Below, in pieces: positions 18,466 through 26,391 of a stretch of 64,000 nucleotides of DNA; within the stretch, counting starts at the first letter, position 1, and each line of letters begins with the position of its first letter. The notes under the pieces are model-generated. The model did not search any database and had not been told where the DNA came from. It saw only the letters and a program-made list of their open reading frames with translations. The position numbers were made by a program, and so were the translations under genes. This DNA comes from Nitrososphaerota archaeon (lineage in GTDB: Archaea; Thermoproteota; Nitrososphaeria; Nitrososphaerales; Nitrosopumilaceae): positions 1-64,000 of the forward strand of contig VHBH01000006.1 in the NCBI GenBank assembly GCA_016872055.1, written 5' to 3'.

Positions 18466-19476
18466 ATGAAAATAGCAGTAGTAGGAATTGGAGTCGCGGG
18501 CGGATATCTGGTATCAAGGCTCAAAAACGACCACGAGGTTGTCGGCTATGAACGTATGACATTACAAAATCACGATTCCATTTGTGCATGGGGAACATCT
18601 GCAAACGAGATGCGGGAGTTGTGCGCCAAGTCTGAAATCAATTTTGATGATTTCATCATACATCATGGAAAAGACATGCATATTGACATGAACAACAATG
18701 AGCGATTTGATATCAAGCTAAAGGGCCTAGTAACTTATGACAAAATCGGACTCATTAAAAAAATGTCTGAAGGTGTGAAAATTCACTATGGCGTTTCGCC
18801 AAAACTTGTAGACTTGGAAAAAGAATTCGACATGATCGTGGACTGCACCGGATTTTATCGCAGCTATTTGCCAAAAATTGAAAAAGACTTTTTCTTGCCC
18901 ACATACCAGTATAAGATCCAGTATGATGACAAGGTTCCAATAGATGATTTCTTTGTAAAGCCATTTGCAAAAATGACCGGATATTTCTGGTATTTTCCAC
19001 TAAACGACAACATGGCACACATTGGTGCCGGTGATTACAAGAAAAATCACGTAGAGGAAACTGACAAGTTTTTTAAAAAATATGGTGGCAAGATAACAAA
19101 GACGGTAGGCCGTCCAATTAGATTGGCTACTCCAAACATGTGCGAGCCGTTCTACCATGGAAAGGTTGTAGGTGTTGGCGAATCAATCGGTACTGTTTAT
19201 CCATTGTTGGGCGAGGGAATCATCCCAAGCATGATTTGCGCAGACATTTTTGTGAAAAATATCAACAACTTGCCAAAATACAGAGAAGAAGTCTTGGAAT
19301 ATTTCGCAATTTACGGTAAGGTTCTAAATTTTGTTCGAGCAAAAATGCATGGCAAGTTCTCTGCTATTCGTAGTATCGCTGATCTTATTTCCATATTTCG
19401 CTATATGAAGAAAAACGAGCAGCGCTTTGGAATGGAAATTCACATGCGTGACTTGATGAAAGTAGCTAAAGCCTAG
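18466..19476 (+). CDS. FAD-dependent oxidoreductase, geranylgeranyl-reductase-like
   Basis: 336-aa flavoprotein. N-terminal Rossmann dinucleotide-binding motif (MKIAVVGIGVAGGYLVSRL), a central VDCTGFYRSYLP segment, and the second FAD-contact stretch VVGVGESIGTVYPLLGEGI, as in geranylgeranyl reductases and related hydroxylases. In archaea members saturate the isoprenoid chains of membrane lipids; this protein is shorter and more diverged than typical digeranylgeranylglycerophospholipid reductases (about 400 aa), so the substrate is open. A promoter about 25-30 nt before the ATG fits leaderless expression. Confidence 0.75.
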   Translation: MKIAVVGIGVAGGYLVSRLKNDHEVVGYERMTLQNHDSICAWGTSANEMRELCAKSEINFDDFIIHHGKDMHIDMNNNERFDIKLKGLVTYDKIGLIKKMSEGVKIHYGVSPKLVDLEKEFDMIVDCTGFYRSYLPKIEKDFFLPTYQYKIQYDDKVPIDDFFVKPFAKMTGYFWYFPLNDNMAHIGAGDYKKNHVEETDKFFKKYGGKITKTVGRPIRLATPNMCEPFYHGKVVGVGESIGTVYPLLGEGIIPSMICADIFVKNINNLPKYREEVLEYFAIYGKVLNFVRAKMHGKFSAIRSIADLISIFRYMKKNEQRFGMEIHMRDLMKVAKA

Positions 19477-19541
19477 TAATTTTTTGATTCATTCAGATTT
19501 GAAATTATTTTAAAACTAGATTTAACATTGCTCCGATCTAT

Positions 19542-19844
19542 TCAATCTCCAGCATTGCAATCTGGCAGCTTTCCGTATTTTTCCTGAAATGCGTCCAGAA
19601 TCATTTTTTTCTTTTCTGTCGGATTAGGAGTAAACATTCTCTGATATGCATATGTTTTTTGCTTACATGGCTCTCCCTCAAAATTACCATCCAGATATTT
19701 AGTGAATTGGCTTTGCAGACTATTGGACTCTCCTACGTATATCGCATCAAGCTTTTTGTCATACAGAACATAGATTCCTGGCTTTGATTGTACGAACCTT
19801 GCGCTATCTATCCAGATGTGAACTTTTTCGTCTAGTATTTCCAT
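19542..19844 (-). CDS. Small GIY-YIG domain protein
   Basis: 100 aa. The GIY-YIG nuclease core is visible as PGIYVLYDKKLDAIYVGES (GIY at about residue 28, YVG at about 43), followed by a helix. The family includes UvrC-type nucleases, homing endonucleases and small YhbQ-like proteins; the standard downstream Arg and metal-binding Glu are not clearly placed here, so activity is uncertain. Free-standing, convergent with the FAD oxidoreductase gene. Confidence 0.75.
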   Translation of the reverse strand: MEILDEKVHIWIDSARFVQSKPGIYVLYDKKLDAIYVGESNSLQSQFTKYLDGNFEGEPCKQKTYAYQRMFTPNPTEKKKMILDAFQEKYGKLPDCNAGD

Positions 19845-20149
19845 TGTCTTTTAGAATGAGTTTTCTCACGCTCCATTACTTTGGAGAATTTGTCCATTAT
19901 ACATGCCCAATGAAAATTATAATATTTGCAGGTGTGGATCATTTTTCCCCTTCTGACTCTACAGATATAGCTAGTTTTTGTTGTTTTGATTTTGATAATA
20001 GATTTTTTAGCACATCAGATAATGCCATCACTACGATATAAGTGACAAATGGATCACAGTTGATAGGTCGCAATCTGAAAATTCAGAAAAAAATTTTCCA
20101 AAATTCTCAAAATAAGCATGCTTAATAACATAAAAACAATGTACTATGC
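19845..20149. other. Intergenic region, possible 29-codon minus-strand ORF
   Basis: Between the GIY-YIG gene and the basic micro-ORF. A minus-strand frame starting at about 20028 reads MALSDVLKNLLSKSKQQKLA and stops after 29 codons. It looks peptide-like but has no clear promoter or family. Otherwise AT-rich sequence carrying the micro-ORF promoter at its right end. Confidence 0.3.
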
Positions 20150-20206
20150 ATGGCAGCAAAAGCTAAAAAAGCATCCAAATCCAAGGGCAAGAAAAAATCA
20201 AAGTGA
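20150..20206 (+). CDS. 18-aa lysine-rich micro-ORF
   Basis: The frame reads MAAKAKKASKSKGKKKSK: half of it lysine, no acidic residue. A TATA-like CTTAATAAC (20121-20129) lies about 26 nt before the ATG, the standard distance for leaderless archaeal transcripts here, and a hairpin with a T-run follows the stop at once. The combination suggests a genuine short transcript with a polycationic peptide, perhaps nucleic-acid binding. Alternatively the transcript could be a small RNA and the ORF fortuitous. Confidence 0.5.
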   Translation: MAAKAKKASKSKGKKKSK

Positions 20207-20232
20207 CCTAACAAAGGTCTATTTTCTTTTTT
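20205..20232 (+). terminator. Hairpin and T-tract after the micro-ORF
   Basis: GACCT (20205-20209), loop AACAA, AGGTC (20215-20219), then TATTTTCTTTTTT. The stem begins inside the micro-ORF's TGA. A T-rich tract of this kind terminates archaeal RNA polymerase. Confidence 0.55.
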
Positions 20233-20277
20233 CAGCTTTAAATTTTTTCTCTGAAATTTCGGTGCATTGACAATTAG

Positions 20278-20352
20278 TTTTCACAAAAAGATATTGCACT
20301 TGCCGCAGGCGTGACAGAGGTCGCCATACGAAACCTGTACAAAGACATGTGA
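20278..20352 (+). pseudogene. Remnant of a transcription factor B (TFB) C-terminus
   Basis: After an in-frame TAG, 24 codons read FSQKDIALAAGVTEVAIRNL and then YKDM before TGA. This corresponds to the end of the second cyclin fold of archaeal TFB, where the helix-turn-helix contacting the BRE typically reads like TQRDIAxxAxVTEVTIRNRYKEL. No start codon and no upstream homology are visible, so this is the tail of a decayed or truncated tfb copy. Thaumarchaea carry several tfb paralogues, which makes loss of one plausible. The call rests on motif similarity only. Confidence 0.6.
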
Positions 20353-20405
20353 AAGTCACTTTGCTTGTAATAGTCCCACATCATGTTATAGACGATTCAA
20401 TTTTT

Positions 20406-21569
20406 TCAATACGAAACCAGCATCTTCGTTCCCCTCTTGATTAGGAACGGGGCAAATATCGTAGACAATACCACAACCATTCCTACAATTGGGAAGAGGA
20501 ACGAGCTTGTAGCCCCCAAGTCTTGGCCCACCATCAACACAATGAATGAAAACTCGCCCAGCTGCGCCATAGACAAGCCTATTCCCATGGCATTGTTTGG
20601 CCCAAGCCGGAAGAGTCTTACGCCCAAATACACAGACGCAGTCTTGCCCACAATGGTAACTAGCGTGATAATTATGATTGGAAGCCAGTATTCCGCGATA
20701 ATATTGATATCCATCAGGGCGCCGATTGTGACAAAAAATATTGCAATGAATACTTCGCGAATCGGCGTAATCAGATTAATGATATCTTCAGAGAATCTAG
20801 AGCCTGCAAGGATCACGCCTGCCAAGAATGCGCCCGTTACCGCAGAAAAGCCAAGCTCGTGTGATAAAAACGACAACCCAAACGCAAGGCCTAGCGCCAC
20901 AAGAATTGTAATTTCGTATCTAGGAATGTTTGACAATAACGAAAAAACCTTTGGCATCCCAAGGCACCCAAGTGCTACTGTTCCGCCAATGAACATGCTG
21001 ATTTTTGCAATCTCCCAGATCATTTGATCAAAGCTAAATGCGCCCGACAAAACCGAAGAGTGTAGTGTAGAAATTAATACGGCCGCAATGATATCTTCTA
21101 TTACCAATACCCCGATTATCAGCATGGACGACGGCTCTTCAATTACGTCCATTTCCTCTAGAACTTTGACTATGATTGCAGTTGAGCTAATCGAGAGTGC
21201 AGCTGCCAAGAACATCGAGTCCATAGTAGACCATCCAAACGCCCAGCCAACTGCAAACCCGATTCCAAGCATCGCAAGTACTTCTATTACGGCAATTACT
21301 GCGCCAATCTTGCCAATGTTTCTAAGCTGAGTTATTGGGAATGCAAGGCCCACCCCAAATAACAACAACACAATTGCAATCTCTGAAAAATTAGTCAGCA
21401 TTGTGGTGTCCTTGATCAGACTAAACGGTCCGAACGGACCAATCAAAATGCCGGCTACCAAAAATCCCAAAACCAGAGGCTGCTTTAGGATATACGCAAT
21501 GATTCCAATTGCCGCCGAAAACAGCAACAGATATCCTAGATCCCCGATTAATTCTATTCCCGCAGCCAA
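20406..21569 (-). CDS. Cation:proton antiporter, CPA2 (KefB/GerN-like) family
   Basis: 387-aa protein of about 12 transmembrane helices, the membrane part only with no C-terminal TrkA-N domain. Characteristic segments are FAEIAIVLLLFGVGLAFPIT-like in helix 3 (here NFSEIAIVLLLFGVGLAFPI), the conserved acidic residue in GVLVIEDIIAAVLI, and AFLAGVILAGSRF. It exchanges Na+ or K+ for H+. Start TTG at 21569. Next to a second CPA2 gene in the same direction 70 bp away; the two are paralogues. Confidence 0.9.
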   Translation of the reverse strand: MAAGIELIGDLGYLLLFSAAIGIIAYILKQPLVLGFLVAGILIGPFGPFSLIKDTTMLTNFSEIAIVLLLFGVGLAFPITQLRNIGKIGAVIAVIEVLAMLGIGFAVGWAFGWSTMDSMFLAAALSISSTAIIVKVLEEMDVIEEPSSMLIIGVLVIEDIIAAVLISTLHSSVLSGAFSFDQMIWEIAKISMFIGGTVALGCLGMPKVFSLLSNIPRYEITILVALGLAFGLSFLSHELGFSAVTGAFLAGVILAGSRFSEDIINLITPIREVFIAIFFVTIGALMDINIIAEYWLPIIIITLVTIVGKTASVYLGVRLFRLGPNNAMGIGLSMAQLGEFSFIVLMVGQDLGATSSFLFPIVGMVVVLSTIFAPFLIKRGTKMLVSY

Positions 21570-21639
21570 GTTCTAAATTGGTTTTTTCTTATGGATTATT
21601 CTGGGATATAGTCAAAATTACTTTGCAATGCGTGAGATT

Positions 21640-22902
21640 TTATTTAGTGCCTGATGAGCCTGCCTCTTTTGATTCTAGGCGGCTTGTAAGCTTCCAGCCG
21701 TATTTTATCAGATATGGCGAGATGAATGTGGTGATTATAGTCATTGTGCCAACCATCGGCAAGACAAACGAGCTGGTGGCACCAACGTCGGCACCTCCCT
21801 TGGCCGCAACCAGTGCAAGCTCGCCCCCAGATGAGGATAGGCCGATTCCTGTCTTGAGCGATGTTGTCTTGCCAAGTCTTTGGGCTCGCGACGCTGCCCA
21901 CACCGTTATGAACTTGGCAGAAAACGATACTATAATCAGAATCACTGCAGGTATGATGAATAATGGAAGCTGTTTGATGTCCATTAGCGCGCCAACTGAG
22001 ATAAAGAACAATGCGCCAAACATGTCGCGAATAGGAGTTGCGATTATTTTTGTGGCAATTCTCATTTTTGATTCTGCCACCAGAACTCCCGCAAAGAATG
22101 CCCCGGTAGCAACCGAAATGTCCAGCTTGAACGCAACAAAGGAAAGACCAAACGCAACGCCCAAGACAGCAATGATTAGCAGCTCGCTGTGTTCAGTCTT
22201 GCCCACAAGATTAACGCATCTTGGTACGATCTTGGAGCCAAGCACAATTACCCCAACTATAAACGCAATTACAAGTGTTATTGACATTCCAACTTCATTG
22301 ACGGTCAGATCCCCAGTAGACGCAACAGACTGGAGCACCGCAAGCAGCGAAATTATGATTATGTCCTCAATTACCGCAATGCCGACAATAAGATAGGTGG
22401 CCTCGTCTTTTATCATGCCAAGCTCTTCTAGTACTTTCATGATAATCACAGTGCTTGTAACAGAGATTGCCAAAGAAACAAACAGGCTGTCAAAGAACGT
22501 AAAGCCCATTGCCTGAGTTACCACAAATCCGGCCATGAAGGTGCCAGATGCCTCGGCAACTGCGATAAAGGTTGCTTTTTTGCCAACGTTTTTGAGCTTT
22601 TCAATTGGAAACTCCATCCCAATTACAAACAACAACAATATGATTCCAATTTCCGCAAAGACATGCAGTATTTCCACATGTGTAATCAGGCTAAACGGGG
22701 GTGTGTTTGGGCCTATGATCATTCCAGCTATAATGAATGCCATTATCATTGGCTGCTTGAGCTTGTACGATATGAGCGCCATAATTGACGCAATTATCAT
22801 GATTACCGCAAAGTCTTGAATGATGAGCTCAGATGAGGACGGAGTTGAGGAAATTTTATCTAGAAACGGACGCACAAACGGCTGTGCAAACTCTAACTCC
22901 AC
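21640..22902 (-). CDS. Cation:proton antiporter, CPA2 family (second copy)
   Basis: 420 aa and about 12 membrane helices, with the same landmarks as its neighbour: FAEIGIILLLFVIGMEFPIE, VGIAVIEDIIIISLLAV with the ion-binding acidic residue, and GAFFAGVLVAESKM. It has an N-terminal extension (MELEFAQPFVRPFLDKISS) and no cytosolic regulatory domain. Start GTG at 22902. The tandem pair probably covers different ions or pH ranges. Confidence 0.9.
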   Translation of the reverse strand: MELEFAQPFVRPFLDKISSTPSSSELIIQDFAVIMIIASIMALISYKLKQPMIMAFIIAGMIIGPNTPPFSLITHVEILHVFAEIGIILLLFVIGMEFPIEKLKNVGKKATFIAVAEASGTFMAGFVVTQAMGFTFFDSLFVSLAISVTSTVIIMKVLEELGMIKDEATYLIVGIAVIEDIIIISLLAVLQSVASTGDLTVNEVGMSITLVIAFIVGVIVLGSKIVPRCVNLVGKTEHSELLIIAVLGVAFGLSFVAFKLDISVATGAFFAGVLVAESKMRIATKIIATPIRDMFGALFFISVGALMDIKQLPLFIIPAVILIIVSFSAKFITVWAASRAQRLGKTTSLKTGIGLSSSGGELALVAAKGGADVGATSSFVLPMVGTMTIITTFISPYLIKYGWKLTSRLESKEAGSSGTK

Positions 22903-22980
22903 AAAATTACTTTGTTTTCATCATAATTAAATGATCAGACCAGACGAGATTTTGAAAAAAGTAGAGAAAAAATTTCTGCA

Positions 22981-23682
22981 TCAGACAAAGCTTGTCTGAC
23001 TGTATCCTTCTCGTGTGGTCCTAGTGTACTGCATGTTGTATTCATATATGGATTTTGAATAGTCCGTTAACACCTCTTTCATTGGTTCCAGCGAATCTGC
23101 CAGGTAAAACCCGGGACAATCACCCGTAAACTGGTATGTCGAGTGCACCCGCGCCTTGCCGTTTTCATTCTCAAGCCAGGTAGAGAATGGATACAGATAG
23201 CACACGCCGGGGCGATTTGGGTGCATGGAACATGCACCTTTCTCATCTAGGAATCGACACCTGATGTGGGTGCCATCGTCCGCTTCTGTTTCGTCTGTTT
23301 TTCTTTTGAGATTAACTGATGTCATCAGGACTCCGTTTCCTGACGGGCCTGCCTCCATCCATGTGGTAATTATTGTTTCATTTTTGACAAAGTCAGATGT
23401 TTTCTGGTACTTCAAGCCTTTTCCTATTGTAATTAGATCATCTGATGTTAGAGGCAGTCTTCCCTGTCGCTCGCAGCAATTGTGGCAGTCGGGCCAGTAG
23501 CATTTCCATAAAATGTATTTTTTCTCTTGCGTCAGATATGGGATGTGAAATATTACTTGCTTTACCTTGATTGCATGGTCTGTTACATCTGTTCTTTTTC
23601 CAAGCATGAAATCTTCCAGGATTGGGTCAACGTCCCAGTTTTTCTTTAGTAATTCAAGTGATTCAGAAATATGAGAGGACAA
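22981..23682 (-). CDS. YkgJ-type cysteine-cluster protein
   Basis: 233 aa with the YkgJ/UPF0153 pattern: CYWPDCHNCCERQGRLPLT, later CRFLDEKGACSMHPNRPGVC followed by YLYPF and finally GDCPG. The conserved cysteines are thought to bind zinc or an iron-sulfur cluster; the family has no settled function. No signal peptide or membrane segment. Start TTG at 23682. Divergent from the next small gene with only 36 bp between starts. Confidence 0.85.
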   Translation of the reverse strand: MSSHISESLELLKKNWDVDPILEDFMLGKRTDVTDHAIKVKQVIFHIPYLTQEKKYILWKCYWPDCHNCCERQGRLPLTSDDLITIGKGLKYQKTSDFVKNETIITTWMEAGPSGNGVLMTSVNLKRKTDETEADDGTHIRCRFLDEKGACSMHPNRPGVCYLYPFSTWLENENGKARVHSTYQFTGDCPGFYLADSLEPMKEVLTDYSKSIYEYNMQYTRTTREGYSQTSFV

Positions 23683-23718
23683 ATGCAGTTATAACTAAAT
23701 TATTTAGATTATTAATAT

Positions 23719-24036
23719 TTGAGCGAAAAGGGCAAGTACGCATCTGGAACGCAGAACAGGAGATTTGTCTGGAAGGAAATTGTCTGGCCCATAATACTGG
23801 AGCTAAACGACGTCTCATTTACTCTACAGCAATACCAAAAAAGGCGAGACATTGTCTGCAAGCAACATAATCTGCCGCTTGCGATATCATCAAGGGGCTT
23901 GGTGTCGTTGATTCAAAAAAATATTTTATTCAAGGAAAACGATCTTTATTCCATTCACTATAGACTAATTCCATACATGAGACTCAAGGCAGAATGCGAC
24001 TATGCAACCGCAATCAAAGAAGTCCGAGTCAAGTAG
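23719..24036 (+). CDS. Unknown 105-aa protein
   Basis: Not recognised. It starts with TTG (MSEKGKYASGTQNRRFVWKE), is basic and mostly helical (DVSFTLQQYQKRRDIVCKQH, LIPYMRLKAECDYATAIKEV), and has no membrane segment. The sequence around 23695-23710 is AT-rich enough for a promoter, overlapping that of the YkgJ gene. An alternative frame at 23622-23870 overlaps it but makes little sense. A small DNA- or RNA-binding protein is possible. Confidence 0.65.
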   Translation: MSEKGKYASGTQNRRFVWKEIVWPIILELNDVSFTLQQYQKRRDIVCKQHNLPLAISSRGLVSLIQKNILFKENDLYSIHYRLIPYMRLKAECDYATAIKEVRVK

Positions 24037-24073
24037 AAATGTTATATTGCTAATGCTTGGGAGTTTTTTCAGT

Positions 24074-24179
24074 AGCCCGATAGTCTAGCGGCCAAATGAA
24101 TTCTTCAGGTTAGGGATTCGGCGCTCTGGATCATTAGAGAGGATACGCCGAGACGGCAGTTCGAATCTGCCTCGGGCTA
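24074..24179 (+). tRNA. tRNA-Gln (anticodon CTG) with two introns
   Basis: Acceptor stem AGCCCGA (24074-24080) pairs with TCGGGCT (24172-24178), discriminator A, CCA not encoded. T arm GGCAG-TTCGAAT-CTGCC. Anticodon stem CGGCG (24119-24123)/CGCCG. Intron 1 (24096-24113, 18 nt) interrupts the D arm: a bulge-helix-bulge is readable, with GGCC pairing to GGTT, 3-nt bulges AAA and AGG, and an inner TGAA/TTCA helix. Removing it restores a D arm with GTCT pairing to GGAT. Intron 2 (24130-24144, 15 nt) is at the canonical 37/38 site; removal gives the loop CTCTGGA with anticodon CTG. Intron 2's bulge-helix-bulge is relaxed. Confidence 0.88.
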
Positions 24180-24250
24180 CTTTTTCTAAATAAAATCCCG
24201 AGTGCATAGTATCAAAAAGCCGATTAGAATCAAGATGCAATTAGTATGCC

Positions 24251-24388
24251 ATGCCTGCTCAGAAATTCAAGAATACTTTTGCTCCCAATTCACTAAACAA
24301 AGAATTCACGCTAGATGACATTAGAGCTTGTATGAAATATGGACTCATTTCAGTCGAGATGTTACCCGATAATGTGTTGCAGAATTAA
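24251..24388 (+). CDS. Possible 45-aa protein
   Basis: An ATG frame downstream of the tRNA reads MPAQKFKNTFAPNSLNKEFT and ends MLPDNVLQN. Composition is protein-like, with a mixed-charge helical middle (LDDIRACMKYGLISVEM). No family recognised, no clear promoter apart from AT-rich sequence after the tRNA. Convergent with rps7. It could be a real small thaumarchaeal protein or chance. Confidence 0.45.
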   Translation: MPAQKFKNTFAPNSLNKEFTLDDIRACMKYGLISVEMLPDNVLQN

Positions 24389-24422
24389 GAAATTCTAAGG
24401 CAGAATAGATATTTTCTGAATA

Positions 24423-25022
24423 CTATCTAGATGCCTGTGCTACGCGCTCTAGTTCGTTTTTCTTTTTGACGGAAGGAGCTGCCGCATCGTTTGCAGCTGC
24501 CGCAATCAGGTGTTCTGCTAGATATTCTTCCATTGATTTTGGATTTGAAAACGATGACTCTTTGACACCATCAGAGATGAAGCGCAGTGCGAGGTCAACT
24601 CTTCGTAGTGGTGAGACATCAACTGATACGTGATATGCAGTACCGCCATACACTATTCTTGTGGTGTCCTCGTTTGGTGACGAATGCTCAATTGCTCGCA
24701 CCAAAACCTCGATTGGGTTTTTGCCTGTCTTTAGGTGAATGATTTCAAATGCAGCTTTTACGGTGTTCATGGTTCTTGCCTTTTTGCCCCCCATTCTGCC
24801 GGTGTTCTTGGCGTATTTTTTCCCAAAGTGCATCAGCTTGTTTGCAAGTCTTTCCACAATGTTGACATCGGCCTTGTTGAATTTCTTAAGAGCCGATGAG
24901 CCAAATGTATGTGGGTATACTACTTTGCGCAGAGAAATTACTGTCTTGAGGCCTGGATCTTTGATTTCTACTCCTGTCAGGTCCCATTTTCTAAATAGCA
25001 AAAGATTCTGAGTCTCGGCCAT
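24423..25022 (-). CDS. rps7: Small ribosomal subunit protein uS7
   Basis: 199 aa, the 16S rRNA head organiser. Archaeal S7 signatures: NIVERLANKLMHFGKKYAKN, GRMGGKKARTMNTVKAAFEI, VLVRAIEHSSPNEDTTRIVY, and the C-terminal SRRRKN-like basic end is replaced by KKKNELERVAQASR. Last gene of the rpoH-rpoB-rpoA...rps12-rps7 cluster, 2 nt after rps12; no elongation factor gene follows in this window. Confidence 0.96.
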   Translation of the reverse strand: MAETQNLLLFRKWDLTGVEIKDPGLKTVISLRKVVYPHTFGSSALKKFNKADVNIVERLANKLMHFGKKYAKNTGRMGGKKARTMNTVKAAFEIIHLKTGKNPIEVLVRAIEHSSPNEDTTRIVYGGTAYHVSVDVSPLRRVDLALRFISDGVKESSFSNPKSMEEYLAEHLIAAAANDAAAPSVKKKNELERVAQASR

Positions 25023-25024
25023 TT

Positions 25025-25462
25025 CTATCTCCTTGGTTTTTCTTTTCTTCCGCGGACTAGCTCCCGCAGTGAAGTACCATTAACCTTGAAAACCTTGAAT
25101 CGTACACCTGGAATATCTCCCATTGCGCCGCCTTGTGTTGCACCCATTCCCTCTACGTGGACCTCGTCGTGTTCATCAATAAAGTTCATTGCGCCGTCTC
25201 GTGGCAAAAATGCAGTTACTGTTTTGCCATTTTTGATCAGTTGTACTCGAACACATTTTCTAACTGCGGAGTTTGGCTGCTTTGCCTCAACGCCAACTTT
25301 TTCCAAAACAATTCCTCTAGCCTGTGGAGAACCTCCAAGTGGGTTTGCCTTTATGTTCAATCCTAATAGTCTGCGCTTGTAGGTGCCAATTTGCCAGCGT
25401 TGTCGCTTGCGCTTTGCCTTGAGTACGCGTCCTGCGAATAGTCCTAGTGGTGACTTTGCCAT
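25025..25462 (-). CDS. rps12: Small ribosomal subunit protein uS12
   Basis: 145 aa decoding-centre protein. Conserved loops are [20 protein letters not shown] and [14 protein letters not shown], and the basic end is [18 protein letters not shown] ribosome binding site lies 5 nt before the ATG, overlapping the nusA stop codon region. Immediately follows nusA. Confidence 0.97.
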   Translation of the reverse strand: MAKSPLGLFAGRVLKAKRKRQRWQIGTYKRRLLGLNIKANPLGGSPQARGIVLEKVGVEAKQPNSAVRKCVRVQLIKNGKTVTAFLPRDGAMNFIDEHDEVHVEGMGATQGGAMGDIPGVRFKVFKVNGTSLRELVRGRKEKPRR

Positions 25463-25464
25463 AT

Positions 25465-25923
25465 CTACTCCATCATCCTGTCCTGACTGTTAATTAAAAC
25501 GCTTGTAATCTCAAAGTATCGTTTTGCAAGCAGCCTTGCCTTTTCTGCGTTTCTTCCTTCTCTGCCCACTACGATACCTTTCTTTTTGGCATCAACTAAT
25601 ACAATAGCCTGAGTTGAACCATCAAGGCGCTTGTTCAGCTTTACATCAGTTACAAGTTTTGGGTTCAACATATTTTTCAAAAACACGGCTGGATCATCAG
25701 AATATTCAACTAGTTCTACTGATTTTTTGACAATGTTCTGCAGGTTTCTAATATGGGCGCCGCCCTTACCGATTGCTAGGCCCATTTTTCCCTCATTTAC
25801 TACAAAAATTACGCGGTTTTGCTTTTCGTCTTCCACACAATCACGCGCAGACGCACCGGTTACGTTTTGAAAAAGCGAGATCAAACGCATTTGATCAGTT
25901 GTTAGTTTGATTGTTTGTGGCAT
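25465..25923 (-). CDS. nusA: Archaeal NusA-like transcription factor (KH domains)
   Basis: 152 aa made of two KH domains without the bacterial N-terminal or S1 parts, as in archaeal NusA. KH GXXG-type loops are visible as [16 protein letters not shown] and [20 protein letters not shown]. It probably binds nascent RNA and acts in transcription termination or rRNA synthesis. It sits between rpl30e and rps12, the conserved archaeal position. Confidence 0.93.
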   Translation of the reverse strand: MPQTIKLTTDQMRLISLFQNVTGASARDCVEDEKQNRVIFVVNEGKMGLAIGKGGAHIRNLQNIVKKSVELVEYSDDPAVFLKNMLNPKLVTDVKLNKRLDGSTQAIVLVDAKKKGIVVGREGRNAEKARLLAKRYFEITSVLINSQDRMME

Positions 25924-25973
25924 ATCGACGGATTATCTCAGACCGAGATGGCTCTCATTTAAACTTTCAGTGA

Positions 25974-26282
25974 TCATTTGGATTCTTCTTTTAGGATTGC
26001 CTTGACATTAGAGTCGGCAATGGATGTTAGTGAAGCTGCTGAAACTCTAAACTGTAATCCGCACAATTTTCCTAGCGCGATTGATGTTCCACTAAAGTTT
26101 AGTGTTGAGATTTTTCCATCACTAGTCGAGTCTTGAATTTTTTTTAGTTCGTCTGGCGTTACTGAGTTTGAAATTACAACTAGCTTTGCGCCCTTGATTG
26201 ATTGTATTACTTGCTTTGAACCCAGTACGCATTTGTTATCGTTTAGTGCGTCCTTGAGTGCTTTTTCTAAGAGTTTTCCCAA
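25974..26282 (-). CDS. rpl30e: Large ribosomal subunit protein eL30 (L30e)
   Basis: 102 aa of the L7Ae/L30e fold: VLGSKQVIQSIKGAKLVVIS, NSVTPDELKKI, LGKLCGLQFRVSAASL. It starts with TTG. In other archaea rpl30e follows the RNA polymerase A'' gene directly; here two secreted-protein genes separate it from rpoA. A minus-strand TATA-like element near 26316-26326 suggests a promoter of its own. Confidence 0.94.
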   Translation of the reverse strand: MGKLLEKALKDALNDNKCVLGSKQVIQSIKGAKLVVISNSVTPDELKKIQDSTSDGKISTLNFSGTSIALGKLCGLQFRVSAASLTSIADSNVKAILKEESK

Positions 26283-26391
26283 TTATATCACTGTGTAATG
26301 TCGATCCGAAACAGCTCCTTTATAGATTTACCCTTGAATGTTTTGATCAAATGTACGGTTTTGCAATTTTAACTAAAAATAAGAAAAGAGG

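Noticed and set aside
19784..20041. 85-codon plus-strand ORF overlapping the GIY-YIG gene
   Set aside because: Antisense shadow plus spacer, no conserved features.
21509..22396. 295-codon plus-strand ORF antisense to the antiporter gene
   Set aside because: Mirror of a hydrophobic membrane protein gene; the opposite frame is explained by codon bias, and the antiporter is unambiguous.
24074..24179. Reading the tRNA as tRNA-Glu (GGTTAGGATTCGGCG looks Glu-like)
   Set aside because: That reading needs different intron borders and leaves the loop CTCTGGA unexplained. The bulge-helix-bulge borders give a Gln D loop and anticodon CTG, with A-U at the first pair.
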